Assembly (NCBI GenBank): GCA_017475235.1
Contig: JAFVGA010000024.1
Span: forward strand, 1-64,000
Direction: 5' to 3'
Source of the DNA: Eubacterium sp.
GTDB taxonomy: Bacteria > Bacillota > Clostridia > Lachnospirales > Lachnospiraceae
Length of the DNA: 64,000 bases
Below the pieces are notes generated by a model, which had not been told where the DNA came from, searched no databases, and saw nothing but the letters and a program-made list of their open reading frames with translations. Numbering within the stretch: position 1 is the first letter of the stretch; the number at the start of each line of letters is the position of its first letter. The position numbers and the translations under genes are program-made. Shown in pieces: positions 1 through 7,268 of the stretch.

Positions 1-216
1 AAACTTTTTAGTTGCTTTTCCTTTTACCTTAACCTTAACACTGTAAGATTTAGTGAGTTTTTCTTGGTCAATAGGTACTACAATAGTAGCCTTCTTCTTT
101 ATGCTAATTGATTTAACATATTTTTTAGAAGACTTCGCTGGCACATAAACCATCATTGTCACACACAAAGCAACTGTAAGCATTATACTCACTACTTTTT
201 TCAAATGTCTTTTCAT
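1..216 (-). CDS. Secreted protein, N-terminal part (cut by window edge)
   Basis: The gene starts at 216 with a good AAGGAGG ribosome binding site at about 220-228 and runs out of the window on the left, so only 72 residues are visible. They begin MKRHLKKVVSIMLTVAL, a typical signal peptide with a basic head and a hydrophobic core ending near VPAKS. What follows is lysine- and valine-rich (repeated KxK and VxV), like bacterial Ig-like (Big) or fibronectin-type surface domains seen in other secreted proteins of this window. Export is well supported; the domain assignment is a guess from composition. Confidence 0.6.
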   Translation of the reverse strand, partial: MKRHLKKVVSIMLTVALCVTMMVYVPAKSSKKYVKSISIKKKATIVVPIDQEKLTKSYSVKVKVKGKATKKF

Positions 217-310
217 AAATAATCCTCCTTCAAATAGTAAGTTTTAAGTGTATCCGTTCTATTCCAATTTAATTAAATTATACAGCAAGGATGTTTCAAT
301 CTCAACGCAC

Positions 311-338
311 AAAAAAGGAGATATCCAACGATATCTCC
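311..338 (-). terminator. Intrinsic terminator after the 366-1004 gene
   Basis: A perfect 9-bp inverted repeat (317-325 with 330-338, 4-nt loop CAAC) is followed on the minus strand by a run of six T (311-316). It lies 28 nt past the stop of the minus-strand membrane protein gene. Confidence 0.85.
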
Positions 339-365
339 TCTTAATCTTTATTAAACATAGATCTA

Positions 366-1004
366 TTATTCAGTATCCTCTGATAACATCTTCTTTGTCT
401 TCGAAAGTAAATTGATATAAATAAAATACTTAATTATGGCTGCAACTGTTGTACAAACCAATAGCGCTATAGTGACACCTTCCATCACTGTGTCCTTTGT
501 GAGCCCTTCAGTCAACTTAGCAATGATTTCAATAGCATTTACTATAATAATGTTTTTTATTAGATGCATTCCCTTATCTGCTATCTCTGGTTCTTGCATG
601 TGATTTGCAAGATTAACAATTGCTTTTACTATAAGAATAATAACAGCAAGTTCTGATATTGTTTCTAAAGTAGCAAAAATAGTATTTAAAACTGCGTTTT
701 GTTCGAATGCCGAAGCAAATATAGCAAGAATAACATTAAGTATTAAAACTAGTATCGCGTATTTAAAGCATTTCTCATCCTTTCGAGCCTGAATAATTCC
801 TACCAACTGAATAATACTCGAAACTGTAACAACAGCCATTCCTATTAAAATGACTAATCCAGTACCTGCCGCTAAGCCCTCAGATGTCTTGCCCGCAATT
901 ATCAAAACAAGAACGCCAATCAAAGACACTGCAGTGGCAATAATATATATTATCTCAGATAGTAATATTTTACTTATACCTTTTTTTGCATTTGGAAATT
1001 TCAT
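366..1004 (-). CDS. Multi-pass membrane protein, paralogue of the next gene
   Basis: This 212-residue protein is almost entirely hydrophobic, with about six predicted membrane segments and a short charged C-terminal tail. The start at 1004 is chosen because AAGGAGAAGG sits just upstream and because the resulting N-terminus (MKFPNAKKGISK) aligns with that of the neighbouring paralogue (MKFSNAAKGVSK). Both also share a KDEK-FKYA motif between membrane segments and a C-terminal K-KKML-ED. I do not recognise the family and assign no function. It has its own terminator and is separated from the upstream paralogue by another, so the two are probably separate transcripts or partly coupled. Confidence 0.7.
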   Translation of the reverse strand: MKFPNAKKGISKILLSEIIYIIATAVSLIGVLVLIIAGKTSEGLAAGTGLVILIGMAVVTVSSIIQLVGIIQARKDEKCFKYAILVLILNVILAIFASAFEQNAVLNTIFATLETISELAVIILIVKAIVNLANHMQEPEIADKGMHLIKNIIIVNAIEIIAKLTEGLTKDTVMEGVTIALLVCTTVAAIIKYFIYINLLSKTKKMLSEDTE

Positions 1005-1016
1005 ATCCTTCTCCTT

Positions 1017-1039
1017 AAAAGAGACTGGCATACGCCAGC
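1017..1039 (-). terminator. Probable terminator between the two paralogous membrane genes
   Basis: GAGACTGGC / GCCAGCCTC (1021-1029 with 1031-1039 region, one mismatch) is followed on the minus strand by TTTT. It overlaps the upstream edge of the 366-1004 gene's ribosome binding region, so it could also attenuate read-through into that gene. Confidence 0.55.
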
Positions 1040-1075
1040 CTCTTTCATTTTAATTAATAATTAAATTAAAATCAA

Positions 1076-1744
1076 TTATTCCTTATCTTCTGCTAACATC
1101 TTCTTAGCATTTGATAGCATTGACAAGTAAATGATGTATCTAGCAATACCAAGTATAAGTGCTACAAGTGTTAATACAATTGCGATAGTTGCTGCAACAG
1201 TGTTTTGAGTTGCTGCTACAATAATTGAAACAATTATCTCAAGAACAGTTACAACAATGATTAACTTAAATATTAGTAAGCCCTTTGATGCAACTTTTGC
1301 ATCCTGCTTAGCATTTGCAAGGTTGATAATACCTTGGATAACTAGGATGTTTACAATCAAATTGATTAATGATCCACCACTAGTTGCATAATCTTTGTAA
1401 CCTGATGCTGCTAATGCAATATTAACGATTAATGAGAATACAAAGAAAATAATCATAGCATACAATGCATATTTAAAGAATTTCTCGTCTTTTCCTGCCT
1501 GTACTAAACCTACGATGTTAATGATTGCACCAACAAGCAAAATGATTGCTCCGATAGTAGCAAAAACTGCACCGCCACCAGCTGTTGCGATTGCTGCATT
1601 GTTTGACATTACTTTCTGATCACTACCTACAACACCAGTTGCCATTGCAACAGCACCGATTCCTGTTAGAACAAAACCTATAAGGCCAAGAATCTCGGCT
1701 GTGAAAAGTTTGCTAACACCTTTAGCTGCGTTTGAAAATTTCAT
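1076..1744 (-). CDS. Multi-pass membrane protein, paralogue of the 366-1004 gene
   Basis: This 222-residue hydrophobic protein has about six membrane segments, many small residues (Gly/Ala/Val/Ile) and a charged tail ending in KKMLAEDKE. The start at 1744 follows a GGAG site at a normal distance and gives the N-terminus MKFSNAAKGVSKLF, matching the downstream paralogue. Shared features with that gene (KDEKFFKYA, the tail, and a central NLA motif) indicate a tandem duplication followed by divergence. I do not recognise a Pfam family; a four- to six-helix DUF-type membrane protein is all that can be said. Confidence 0.7.
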   Translation of the reverse strand: MKFSNAAKGVSKLFTAEILGLIGFVLTGIGAVAMATGVVGSDQKVMSNNAAIATAGGGAVFATIGAIILLVGAIINIVGLVQAGKDEKFFKYALYAMIIFFVFSLIVNIALAASGYKDYATSGGSLINLIVNILVIQGIINLANAKQDAKVASKGLLIFKLIIVVTVLEIIVSIIVAATQNTVAATIAIVLTLVALILGIARYIIYLSMLSNAKKMLAEDKE

Positions 1745-1826
1745 AACATTTTTCTCCTTTTCATTAATGAATTTTTCCGGAATTAATTCCTCTATAATTT
1801 TACCAAGTATTGTGGATTTATGCAAT

Positions 1827-1865
1827 AAAAAAAGCGTAAAACCACAATATAGTGTGGTTTTACGC
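1827..1865 (-). terminator. Strong terminator after the P-type ATPase gene
   Basis: A perfect 13-bp stem (1834-1846 with 1853-1865, 6-nt loop) carries seven T on the minus strand side (1827-1833). It lies 14 nt past the ATPase stop codon. Confidence 0.93.
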
Positions 1866-1879
1866 CTAAATAATCTTTT

Positions 1880-3889
1880 TTAGACTTTTACCTTAATCAT
1901 ATTTCGCATAGCATTGATAACCGCTATCACCATAACACCGACATCGGCAAAGACCGCTAGCCACATTGGAATCTCTCCAAAGAAACTTAGTGCCATACAG
2001 ATCACTTTGATGCCTACGGCAAAGTAAATGTTTTCATATACTATACGCATACATTTTCTAGCAATCTTAACTGACTTTAGAATGTTTAATGGCTCATCGT
2101 CCATCAACACTACGTCTGCTGCTTCTATGGCTGCGTCTGATCCTAGAGCACCCATAGCAATACCAACATCTGCTCTTGCTAGCACTGGAGCATCGTTTAT
2201 ACCGTCGCCCACAAAGCCGACAGTCTCCTTCTTGCCCTTGGCAGCAAGTATTTCTTCCACCTTATCTACTTTCTCATTTGGAAGAAGTTCTCCATATACT
2301 TCATCTACTCCCAAAGTTTTTGCAACATCGTCTGCCACATTCTTTGCATCACCAGTAAGGATTATAGTCTTCTTCATTCCGTATTTCTTAAGTCCTTTGA
2401 CGGCCGCTTCTGCTGTGTCTTTTAGCACATCGCAAATCAAGATGTGACCTGCATACGTACCATCTATAGCCACGTGAACTACTGTTCCAATATCATCGTG
2501 GCATGATTTAAACTCTACATTTTTATTATTCATCAGTTTGTCATTTCCAACCAAGATAGTCTTATCGTCAATCTTAGCTTCAATTCCAAATCCAGCCAAC
2601 TCTTGTACGTCTTTTACACGTTCTTCGTCTAGGGCTCTACCGCGCTTTTCGCTCTCATCTATCAAGCACTTGCTAATAGGATGACTCGAGTGAATCTCCG
2701 CTAGTGCCGCTAGTTCTATTAGTTCATCGTCATCCACGATGTTATGGTGAACGCCGTTTACTTCAAAGACGCCCTTTGTCATTGTTCCAGTCTTATCAAA
2801 CATAATGTATTTAAGTTTAGATAGACTCTCCATAAAGTTTGAGCCTTTGACCAAGATACCCTGACGGCTGGCACCACCAATACTCGCAAAGAAGCTTAGT
2901 GGAATACTTATAACCATTGCGCAAGGACAACTGATTACCAAGAATGTAAGAGCTCTATATGCCCAGTTTCTCCATGATGGGTCATGGCTCATAATTAAGT
3001 TGGCAGCAGGTGGAATGAGCGCTACCGCCAAAGCCAATGCGCAAACGATAGGTGTATAGTACTTCGCAAATTTTGTAATAAAGTTTTCTGAGTCGGCTTT
3101 TTTGTCGTCCGCATTTTCTACTAATTCTAATACCTTTGAAACTGTAGACTCACCAAACTCTTTTGTAGTTTTTATTTCAATAACGCCATTTACGTTTATA
3201 GTTCCGCTAATTACTTCGTCGCCCTCAGCCACATCTACTGGTGCACTCTCACCAGTAAGCGCTGCTGTATCAAGTGTAGATGTTCCGCTAACCACTGTTC
3301 CATCGATAGGAACTTTCTCGCCAGGCTCCACAATAATAACATCGCCTATCTTTACTTCATGTGGATCTACTTGCTTTATCTCGCCATCCACTTTTATATT
3401 TGCATAGTCAGGTCTTATGTCCATAAGCTTACTTATGCTATCTCTACTCTTTCCGACTGCGTAGTGTTCAAACAATTCACCAATCTGGAAAAGAACTACT
3501 ACTAGCACGCACTCTCTTAATTCTTCGCCCAAGGCAAAGCAACCGATAGTGGCAATCGACATTAAGAAGTTCTCGTCAAAGATATGTTTCTTAAGCAATC
3601 CTTTGAACGCGCCAAAGATGATGTCATATCCTGCAATCAAATATGGCACCACGTAAAATGCTCTCTTAATCCAAACGTTTTCTGGAAGTAAACCTTTGGC
3701 TTCTAGCACTTCAAGAATAACTGTCAAAACAACAGCCGTAATGATTCTTGCAATTATGATTTTGTTCGAACTGTGACTATGCTCGTGTCCACATCCACAG
3801 TCGTGATCGTGACAACCGCAACTACCGTGGTCATGGTTATGTTCATGGTCGTGATTATGTTCGTGTTCGTGATTGAGTTCGTGTCCCAT
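1880..3889 (-). CDS. P1B-type heavy-metal ATPase (Zn/Cd exporter type)
   Basis: This 669-residue ATP-driven cation pump has all P-type hallmarks: TGES in the actuator domain (212-215), the metal-binding CPC in a membrane helix (321-323), phosphorylation motif DKTGT (365-369), the P1B-specific SSHP (401-404) and GDGINDAP (561-568). The last helix carries the ADVGVMVIAVINAMR stretch typical of Zn2+/Cd2+/Pb2+ (P1B-2, ZntA/CadA) pumps. Instead of a GMTCxxC heavy-metal-associated domain, residues 2-40 form a head with about a dozen His plus CGC and CGCG motifs, presumably a metal-sensing or delivery tail. The start follows TGAGGTAATACA. Single gene with a terminator on its 3' side. Specificity (Zn/Cd rather than Co) is inferred. 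Confidence 0.93.
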   Translation of the reverse strand: MGHELNHEHEHNHDHEHNHDHGSCGCHDHDCGCGHEHSHSSNKIIIARIITAVVLTVILEVLEAKGLLPENVWIKRAFYVVPYLIAGYDIIFGAFKGLLKKHIFDENFLMSIATIGCFALGEELRECVLVVVLFQIGELFEHYAVGKSRDSISKLMDIRPDYANIKVDGEIKQVDPHEVKIGDVIIVEPGEKVPIDGTVVSGTSTLDTAALTGESAPVDVAEGDEVISGTINVNGVIEIKTTKEFGESTVSKVLELVENADDKKADSENFITKFAKYYTPIVCALALAVALIPPAANLIMSHDPSWRNWAYRALTFLVISCPCAMVISIPLSFFASIGGASRQGILVKGSNFMESLSKLKYIMFDKTGTMTKGVFEVNGVHHNIVDDDELIELAALAEIHSSHPISKCLIDESEKRGRALDEERVKDVQELAGFGIEAKIDDKTILVGNDKLMNNKNVEFKSCHDDIGTVVHVAIDGTYAGHILICDVLKDTAEAAVKGLKKYGMKKTIILTGDAKNVADDVAKTLGVDEVYGELLPNEKVDKVEEILAAKGKKETVGFVGDGINDAPVLARADVGIAMGALGSDAAIEAADVVLMDDEPLNILKSVKIARKCMRIVYENIYFAVGIKVICMALSFFGEIPMWLAVFADVGVMVIAVINAMRNMIKVKV

Positions 3890-3904
3890 TGTATTACCTC
3901 ATTT

Positions 3905-3927
3905 TAAAGGGGCGATTAAATCGCCCC
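3905..3927 (-). terminator. Terminator between metY and the ATPase gene
   Basis: GGGGCGA / TCGCCCC (3909-3915 with 3921-3927) forms a GC-rich hairpin directly downstream of metY. The T tract on the minus strand is short, so termination may be partial. Confidence 0.65.
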
Positions 3928-3932
3928 ATATT

Positions 3933-5210
3933 TTATATTTGCTCTAATGCTTGTTTTACATCTGCTATCAAATCTTCTTTATCTTCAAGTCCACAAGAAA
4001 CTCTGATTAGTCCAGCTGGGATTCCTGCATCCTCTAGCTGCTGGTCTGTAAGTTGTCTGTGTGTTGATGTAGCAGGGTTCAAACAACATGATCTAGCATC
4101 AGCTACGTGAGTCTCAATAGCGATTAGTTTAAGACTCTTCATAAACTTCTCAGCTTCTGCTCTTCCGCCGTCCAAGACAAATGAAACGACTCCGCATCCA
4201 CCATTTGGCAAATATTTCTGAGCGATTTCATAATATTTATCAGTTGGAAGTCCTGAGTAAGTAACTGACTTAACTTTTGGATGGTCATTCAAAAACTCTG
4301 CCACTGCCTGTCCATTTTCAACATGCTTAGGCATACGTACGTGTAATGACTCAAGTCCGTTGTTTATATAGAACGCATGCTGTGGAGATTGGATACTTCC
4401 CAAGTCTCTCATCAACTGCGCTGTACACTTAGTGATAAACGCTCCCTCATTTCCAAACTGCTCAGCGTATGTAATTCCGTGATATGACTCATCTGGAGTA
4501 GTTAGTCCAGGGTATTTGTCGGCGTGAGCCATCCAGTCAAACTTACCAGCGTCGACAATAGCACCACCCACACTTACTCCGTGTCCGTCTATGTACTTTG
4601 TAGTAGAGTGTGTAACGATATCTGCGCCCCACTCAATAGGTCTACAGTTAACTGGTGTTGGGAATGTATTATCAATAATGAAGATGATTCCGTGATTATG
4701 AGCTACTTTAGCCCACTTCTCAATATCTAATACTGTAAGCGCTGGATTAGCGATAGTCTCGCCAAAGACAGCCTTTGTATTATCTTGAATAGCTGCTGCT
4801 ATCTCTTCTTCAGAAGCATCAGGTGATACCCATGTCACATCAATCCCCATCTTCTTCATTGTTACTTCTATTAGATTAAATGTGCCACCGTAGATAGATG
4901 ATGAAGATACGATATGATCTCCATTTTCACACACGTTAAATAGAGCAAAGAAGTTTGCCGCCTGACCAGATGATGTAAGCATTGCTGCTGTTCCACCTTC
5001 CATCTCGGCTAACTTTGCTGCCACTAAATCATTAGTAGGATTTTGAAGTCTGGTATAAAAATATCCAGCTGCCTCTAGGTCAAATAGTTTGGCCATATCC
5101 TCACTAGTGTCGTATTTCCATGTAGTGGACTGGTAAATAGGTACCTGTCTAGGTTCTCCATTTCCTGGTGTGTATCCACCTTGTACGCATTTTGTGTCTA
5201 TTTTACTCAT
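3933..5210 (-). CDS. metY: O-acetylhomoserine sulfhydrylase (aminocarboxypropyltransferase)
   Basis: This PLP enzyme makes homocysteine (or methionine) directly from O-acetylhomoserine and sulfide (or methanethiol). The 425-residue length and N-terminus (KCVQGGYTPGNGEPRQVPIY) fit the Cys/Met-metabolism PLP family, OAH-sulfhydrylase branch. The SSGQAA phosphate-binding stretch is at 80-85, DNTFPTP near 180, and the PLP-binding lysine is K205 in HSTTKYIDGHG. It is a single gene with its own promoter (5284-5312) whose spacer is filled by a 16-bp palindrome, suggesting repression by a dimeric regulator. The start follows GAAAGGAAACTATT. Confidence 0.94.
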   Translation of the reverse strand: MSKIDTKCVQGGYTPGNGEPRQVPIYQSTTWKYDTSEDMAKLFDLEAAGYFYTRLQNPTNDLVAAKLAEMEGGTAAMLTSSGQAANFFALFNVCENGDHIVSSSSIYGGTFNLIEVTMKKMGIDVTWVSPDASEEEIAAAIQDNTKAVFGETIANPALTVLDIEKWAKVAHNHGIIFIIDNTFPTPVNCRPIEWGADIVTHSTTKYIDGHGVSVGGAIVDAGKFDWMAHADKYPGLTTPDESYHGITYAEQFGNEGAFITKCTAQLMRDLGSIQSPQHAFYINNGLESLHVRMPKHVENGQAVAEFLNDHPKVKSVTYSGLPTDKYYEIAQKYLPNGGCGVVSFVLDGGRAEAEKFMKSLKLIAIETHVADARSCCLNPATSTHRQLTDQQLEDAGIPAGLIRVSCGLEDKEDLIADVKQALEQI

Positions 5211-5283
5211 AATAGTTTCCTTTCGTAAATAATAGTCTTACTAAATAGTAATTTTACCATTATAAGAAATATCACTCAATAGT

Positions 5284-5312
5284 ATTTTAGTTAGTTGTAA
5301 CTAACTTGTCAA
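5284..5312 (-). promoter_or_regulatory. metY promoter with an operator-like palindrome in the spacer
   Basis: On the minus strand, TTGACA (5307-5312) is followed by exactly 17 nt and TAAAAT (5284-5289). The spacer contains GTTAGTTACAACTAAC (5290-5305), a 7-bp inverted repeat around a 2-nt centre, so a bound dimer would block RNA polymerase. The regulator is not identifiable from this window. Confidence 0.8.
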
Positions 5313-5330
5313 TGTTTTTCGCCACCTTAA

Positions 5331-5360
5331 AAAGGATTGATGCTTTCACATCAATCCTTT
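5331..5360 (-). terminator. Terminator after the 5373-6125 gene
   Basis: A perfect 12-bp stem (5331-5342 with 5349-5360, 6-nt loop) is followed on the minus strand by TTTT-rich sequence, 13 nt past the stop codon. Confidence 0.85.
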
Positions 5361-5372
5361 CTATTATTCTAC

Positions 5373-6125
5373 TTATTCTTCTTCTGGTTTTGTTTTTGCT
5401 TGAAGTTTTACTACTTTCGAATACTTTGTATAGTATTTCTTCTTTCCTTTTTTCAAATATCCACGAACTTTGTACTTATAATACTTGTTAGCTTCTACAT
5501 TAGTGTCACAATACAAGAAATCGTAGTCATCTGAGTTTGATGTAGCTTTTAATTTGATCTTCTTATACTTTTTATCGTTTGGCCCTTTTCTGTAGATAAA
5601 GAACTTCTTTGGCTTAACTCCTTTGCCGTAGTCTGCTCTAAAGAAAATCTGGTTTTCAGATGTAGCATAATTATCATTGCTACTCTCAACTACTTCTGGT
5701 CTTTCAAAGCCCACATATCCCCAATCTTTAAAGGAACTATATGACGTGAACTCTTTCACGAGTTTTCCATCTACCTTCAAATAAAAATCAGCATAGTATG
5801 CATAACATCTTTTCTTTTTAACCTTTGTGTTAAGGAAAGATGTAGATTTTCCAGATAATGTATAAATCTTTTTAAACTTTTTCTTTGATAATCTAAAAGC
5901 TTCTCCGTACTTCTTGTACTTTTTAGTTATGTCTGCCCTATAAATCACTATTTTCTTACAATGATTGCATTTTTCCCAATTAAGTTTAATGCTCTTCATT
6001 TTTGGTGTGACTGTGATATACCACGAATCAAGTGAAGCATCAGCTTTTGCAGGTTTCATTTGAGTTCCAAAACCTAAACCTACAACAAGGGCTAGTGATA
6101 ATACTAAGCTAATAATCCTTTTCAT
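5373..6125 (-). CDS. Secreted Lys/Tyr-rich protein, possibly fibronectin-III-like
   Basis: This 250-residue protein begins with a clear signal peptide (MKRIISLVLSLALVVGLGFG, cleavage near AKADA). The mature part has two blocks of similar design: KKIVIYRADITKKYKKY-type strands, then Y-Y-DF, and KFFIYRKGPNDKKYKKIKL followed by KYYKYKVRGYLKKGKKKY. This strand pattern (I-YR ... KYK-I ... YYKVRAY) is that of FN3-like repeats common in Lachnospiraceae surface proteins and also seen at the end of the 37352-39712 gene. No catalytic motif is visible. Start follows AGGAGGAAGTCATT; a TATAAT at 6182-6187 (minus strand) is a plausible -10. Confidence 0.7.
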   Translation of the reverse strand: MKRIISLVLSLALVVGLGFGTQMKPAKADASLDSWYITVTPKMKSIKLNWEKCNHCKKIVIYRADITKKYKKYGEAFRLSKKKFKKIYTLSGKSTSFLNTKVKKKRCYAYYADFYLKVDGKLVKEFTSYSSFKDWGYVGFERPEVVESSNDNYATSENQIFFRADYGKGVKPKKFFIYRKGPNDKKYKKIKLKATSNSDDYDFLYCDTNVEANKYYKYKVRGYLKKGKKKYYTKYSKVVKLQAKTKPEEE

Positions 6126-6220
6126 AATGACTTCCTCCTATATTCACTTTAGAGTATTTTCCGTACCTAACTCTATTTAGTATTATACCATATGCCCTTT
6201 ATTTTTACTTCCATTTGTTT

Positions 6221-6236
6221 TATAATTTCTACTATG
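6221..6236 (+). promoter_or_regulatory. Possible leaderless -10 box for nrdG
   Basis: TATAAT (6221-6226) lies 7 nt before the ATG at 6234, the usual distance from a -10 box to the transcription start. No Shine-Dalgarno sequence lies between them and the -35 region is weak, so the mRNA may start at or next to the AUG. Confidence 0.45.
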
Positions 6237-6767
6237 AATTACGCAGAACTAAAAACTTATGATGTGGCAAACGGCCCTGGAATTAGGGTCTCTTTGTTTG
6301 TGAGCGGATGTACTCACGCTTGCAAAGGCTGCTTCAACGAAGAAGCCTGGGACTTTAACTACGGTAAGCCCTTCACGGATGAAGTGATTGACCAGATAAT
6401 TGATACTATGTCTTTTGGCGCATATCGCGGCATTACCTTTTTAGGTGGCGAGCCACTTGATCCAAAGAATCAGTCGGAAGTACTTAAGACCGCGAAGAAG
6501 GTAAAGGACGCTTACCCAGACAAAGACATTTGGCTATTTACTGGTTACCTTTATGAAGATTTGACTGGTAAGATGGCTGAAAAATGTCCAGACTTGGAAG
6601 AGATTCTATCTTTGGTTGATGTATTGGTTGATGGACCCTTCATCGAGGACCAAAAGAATTTAATGCTACTCTTCCGCGGTTCTGAAAACCAAAGATTAAT
6701 AGACATGAATAAAACTCGAGCAGAAGGCTCGATAGTTCTCTGGGAAAGAGAAATCGACAGAGGATAA
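6234..6767 (+). CDS. nrdG: Anaerobic ribonucleotide reductase activating protein
   Basis: This 177-residue radical-SAM activase forms the glycyl radical on anaerobic ribonucleoside-triphosphate reductase (NrdD). The N-terminus MNYAELKTYDVANGPGIR is characteristic, followed by the [4Fe-4S]-binding CTHACKGC, where the three Cys are spaced CxxxCxxC. The FLGGEPL stretch (Gly-rich SAM-binding region) follows. The start at 6234 is chosen by family alignment; no AGGAGG precedes it, and a TATAAT only 7 nt upstream suggests a leaderless transcript. It lies 12 nt before dut, with which it is probably co-transcribed; its partner nrdD is not in the window. Confidence 0.93.
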   Translation: MNYAELKTYDVANGPGIRVSLFVSGCTHACKGCFNEEAWDFNYGKPFTDEVIDQIIDTMSFGAYRGITFLGGEPLDPKNQSEVLKTAKKVKDAYPDKDIWLFTGYLYEDLTGKMAEKCPDLEEILSLVDVLVDGPFIEDQKNLMLLFRGSENQRLIDMNKTRAEGSIVLWEREIDRG

Positions 6768-6779
6768 ATAGGAGGAAAT

Positions 6780-7223
6780 ATGGCAGTTGAAATTAATATT
6801 AAGAAATTAAGAGATGATGCTATCATCCCAACATACGGAAGTGATTATGCTGCAGGCGCAGATCTATATGCTTGCTTAGATGAGGATTTGACAATCAACC
6901 CTCACGAGACAGTTTTTGTTGGAACTGGTATCGCTTTGGAAGTTCCAGAAGGATATGCAGGTTTGATTTATGCTAGATCTGGTCTTTCATGTAAAAGAGA
7001 CTTGGCTCCTGCAAACAAAGTTGGCGTGGTAGATGCTGACTATCGTGGAGAGGTAACAGTTGCACTTCACAACCACGGCACAGAGCCACAAACTATCGAC
7101 AAGAACGAGCGAATCGCACAGATGGTTATCGCACCATTCTTGGCAGTTTCGTTTAACGAAGTGGATGAACTATCAGACACAGTTAGAGGCTCTGGCGGAT
7201 TTGGTTCTACTGGCACTAAATAA
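6780..7223 (+). CDS. dut: dUTP diphosphatase (trimeric dUTPase)
   Basis: This 147-residue enzyme hydrolyses dUTP to dUMP and pyrophosphate, keeping uracil out of DNA and feeding dTMP synthesis. The conserved motifs appear in order: AGADLYA, YARSGLSCKR, GVVDADYRGEV (with the catalytic-site Asp/Tyr), and the C-terminal GSGGFGSTG loop that closes over the nucleotide. Strong GGAGG site 6 nt before the start. Forms a small nucleotide-metabolism operon with nrdG and ends in a bidirectional terminator. Confidence 0.95.
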   Translation: MAVEINIKKLRDDAIIPTYGSDYAAGADLYACLDEDLTINPHETVFVGTGIALEVPEGYAGLIYARSGLSCKRDLAPANKVGVVDADYRGEVTVALHNHGTEPQTIDKNERIAQMVIAPFLAVSFNEVDELSDTVRGSGGFGSTGTK

Positions 7224-7236
7224 TTATTGCATTTTA

Positions 7237-7266
7237 AAAGGCTTGAGATTACCTCAAGCCTTTTTT
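7237..7266. terminator. Bidirectional terminator shared by dut and the beta-helix gene
   Basis: A perfect 11-bp stem (7237-7247 with 7253-7263, loop ATTAC) is followed by six T on the plus strand and by TTTTAAAAT on the minus strand. It lies between the convergent dut and 7269-8417 genes. Confidence 0.92.
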
Positions 7267-7268
7267 AT

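Noticed and set aside
366..1031. Start of the first membrane protein at 1031 instead of 1004
   Set aside because: The upstream codons overlap a terminator hairpin and the ribosome site AAGGAGAAGG fits only the start at 1004.
2028..2447. Ser/Thr-rich frames on the plus strand antisense to the P-type ATPase, argB and the topoisomerase genes
   Set aside because: They are shadows of codon bias in the minus-strand genes, without ribosome sites or recognisable families.
3780..3889. Tandem DNA repeat of CAT/CATG-type units
   Set aside because: It is the His codon-rich N-terminus of the P-type ATPase and is explained by the protein.
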